Source of the DNA: Chryseobacterium sp. CH25
GTDB taxonomy: Bacteria; Bacteroidota; Bacteroidia; Flavobacteriales; Weeksellaceae
Direction: 5' to 3'
Assembly (NCBI RefSeq): GCF_004119455.1
Contig: NZ_NRQT01000008.1
Location: 62,001-126,000, forward strand
DNA: 64,000 bases
In this document: positions 63,151 through 64,000 of the stretch, in pieces
Position numbering within the stretch: position 1 is the first letter of the stretch
Layout of the letters: every line of letters starts with the position of its first letter
The notes under the pieces: model-generated
Seen by the model: only the letters and a program-made list of their open reading frames with translations
What the model was told of the DNA's origin: nothing
The model's database searches: none
Made by a program: the position numbers and the translations under genes

Positions 63151-63375
63151 AAACGCAAAGAATGAGTGATTCTACCGTTTTATTTTAAGGAAGCAAAAGA
63201 GAGCGACTATGTCGCGGATGAAGCTGCATGGCTATGCGTACGCTTAGAAAAAATCAATGAAATTGATTCCTTCTTTGCTCCCTTAAAGTATTACACTTGC
63301 ATTATAAAATCTTTGCGTTTTTAAAACAATTTGTTTTTTAGAGGCTATCCAGTTATTAATTATAACTCCAAGTAA
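63151..63375 (+). repeat. Dispersed repeat family B, full copy 2
   Basis: AACGCAAAGAATGAGTGATT at the left, GAGCGACTATGTCGCGGATG, GGCTATGCGTACGCTTAG, TTCTTTGCTCCCTTAAA and the inverted end TCTTTGCGTTTTT. I estimate more than 80% identity by eye to copy 1. Confidence 0.7.
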
Positions 63376-63465
63376 CTTACTGCTCACGACCTTTACCCCT
63401 TCTCCTCTCTCCTTTCCAAAATAAGATACGCGGCATCCAGCATCTTTATCAGATGAATATATGGA

Positions 63466-63920
63466 TTGATGATATTCTTTTCCGGCAGGTTCTCATATAT
63501 TCTTATTGATGGTGGTATTGGTAACACCTATAAGAGTACATCAAATGTAAAAGGTGATTTAAATCGAGTAATTAAAAAAATTCGAGAAGATGAACAATTT
63601 ATAGATCTTCTTGTTTTAACTCATTTTCATGACGATCATATCGGTGGAGTTTTGAGATGGTTGAATAAAGATAAAGAGGCTCCCAACCTTATTAAAAAGG
63701 TTTGGTTTACGAGCATAACGGAAAAACATTTATTAGAACTACTTTTAAAGATGGTGAATCTATGGATAACGAAGTTGAAAAAGTAAATTCTAAAAATGGG
63801 ATAAGATATAACTACAAAGAAGATGCAAGCCAAGGTGAATATTTTGTTTTGAATGATGATGTCCTTGAATTTTATAACAGCGAAAATAAAATGTTTACAA
63901 CAGGTTCAAAATTACAATAA
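63466..63920 (+). pseudogene. Truncated metallo-beta-lactamase-fold gene joined to an unrelated tail
   Basis: The first frame has SYILIDGGIGNTYKS and LLVLTHFHDDHIGG (HxHxDH zinc motif), then NLIKKVWF, after which it runs into non-family sequence. From about 63702 a different frame encodes VYEHNGKTFIRTTFKDGESM and further to FTTGSK, a soluble tail with no metallo-hydrolase features. The N-terminus upstream of FSGRFSYILI is also missing. This looks like a recombination scar. Not functional as a hydrolase. Confidence 0.55.
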
Positions 63921-63925
63921 ACTAT

Positions 63926-64000
63926 ATGATGAGAATTAAAACTAATACGTCATGTTTTGTCGTTTCTCTTAAATATACTTGTCAAAACAATTATGGTTTC
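63926..64000 (+). CDS. Possible start of a gene cut by the right edge
   Basis: ATGATGAGAATTAAAACTAA opens a frame that stays open for 25 codons to the edge (MMRIKTNTSCFVVSLKYTCQ and on). Too short to assign or to confirm. Confidence 0.3.
   Translation, partial: MMRIKTNTSCFVVSLKYTCQNNYGF

Overview
The window reads as a chromosomal segment of a Bacteroidota bacterium, most likely a Chryseobacterium-type flavobacterium. It is AT-rich. Many proteins carry signal peptides ending in AQ. There are type IX secretion (T9SS) C-terminal sorting domains, a Bacteroidota-style VgrG, AraC regulators with N-terminal membrane or TPR sensor parts, and flavobacterial -7 boxes (TAnnTTTG). No tRNA, rRNA, CRISPR array or complete insertion sequence was seen.

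Layout. 0-2 kb: the start of a TIGR04141/DUF6119 protein cut by the window edge, a palindrome, a dispersed repeat and two small unknown genes. 2.2-9.4 kb (mostly minus strand): a stand-alone M17-type N-domain protein, an alginate-export-family porin, DoxX, a YtcJ-like amidohydrolase, a secreted isochorismatase-family hydrolase, RidA and a Crp/Fnr regulator, with an alpha/beta hydrolase divergent from it. Four promoters here share the operator ATTAA-N6-TTAAT at exactly the same distance from the -7 box, which suggests a local regulon of the Crp/Fnr protein. 10.6-21 kb: hydrolases, AraC regulators, serine beta-lactamase-like hydrolases with decayed tandem copies, a delta-60-repeat T9SS cargo and an S41 peptidase. 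21.4-25.1 kb: gnd-zwf-pgl, the oxidative pentose phosphate operon. 25.4-29.4 kb: two paralogous TPR-membrane-AraC regulators. 29.9-42.7 kb: two small helix-turn-helix proteins followed by a surface-protein block with a 2374-residue modular giant, two 'GMMVYDT'/tail-fibre-like proteins and an RCC1-repeat T9SS cargo. 42.8-51.8 kb: an SDR enzyme, three tandem C1q/TNF-like secreted paralogues, PhzF, an MG2/TonB-plug protein and membrane proteins.

52.0-62.0 kb is the most interesting part, an orphan type VI secretion (T6SS) effector island. VgrG is followed by three candidate peptidoglycan-attacking effectors of different chemistry: a DUF4280/PAAR-like CHAP/NlpC-type hydrolase, a GH19-type muramidase and an M15-like zinc peptidase. 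Each is overlapped at its 3' end by a gene for an exported protein, the expected arrangement for an immunity protein. The three effectors have unrelated catalytic ends but appear to share a roughly 200-residue domain starting with a YF(A/V)K motif, possibly an undescribed loading or marker domain.

62-64 kb holds copies of structured interspersed repeats around a lipoprotein gene, then a truncated metallo-beta-lactamase-fold gene joined to a foreign tail.

At least six genes are split by a frameshift that one extra base in a homopolymer would repair (DUF3575-like, serine hydrolase, TPR-AraC, SDR, PhzF, GH19 effector). The uniform direction and location suggest sequencing or consensus errors rather than real pseudogenes, so these are annotated as single broken genes with their likely full extent.
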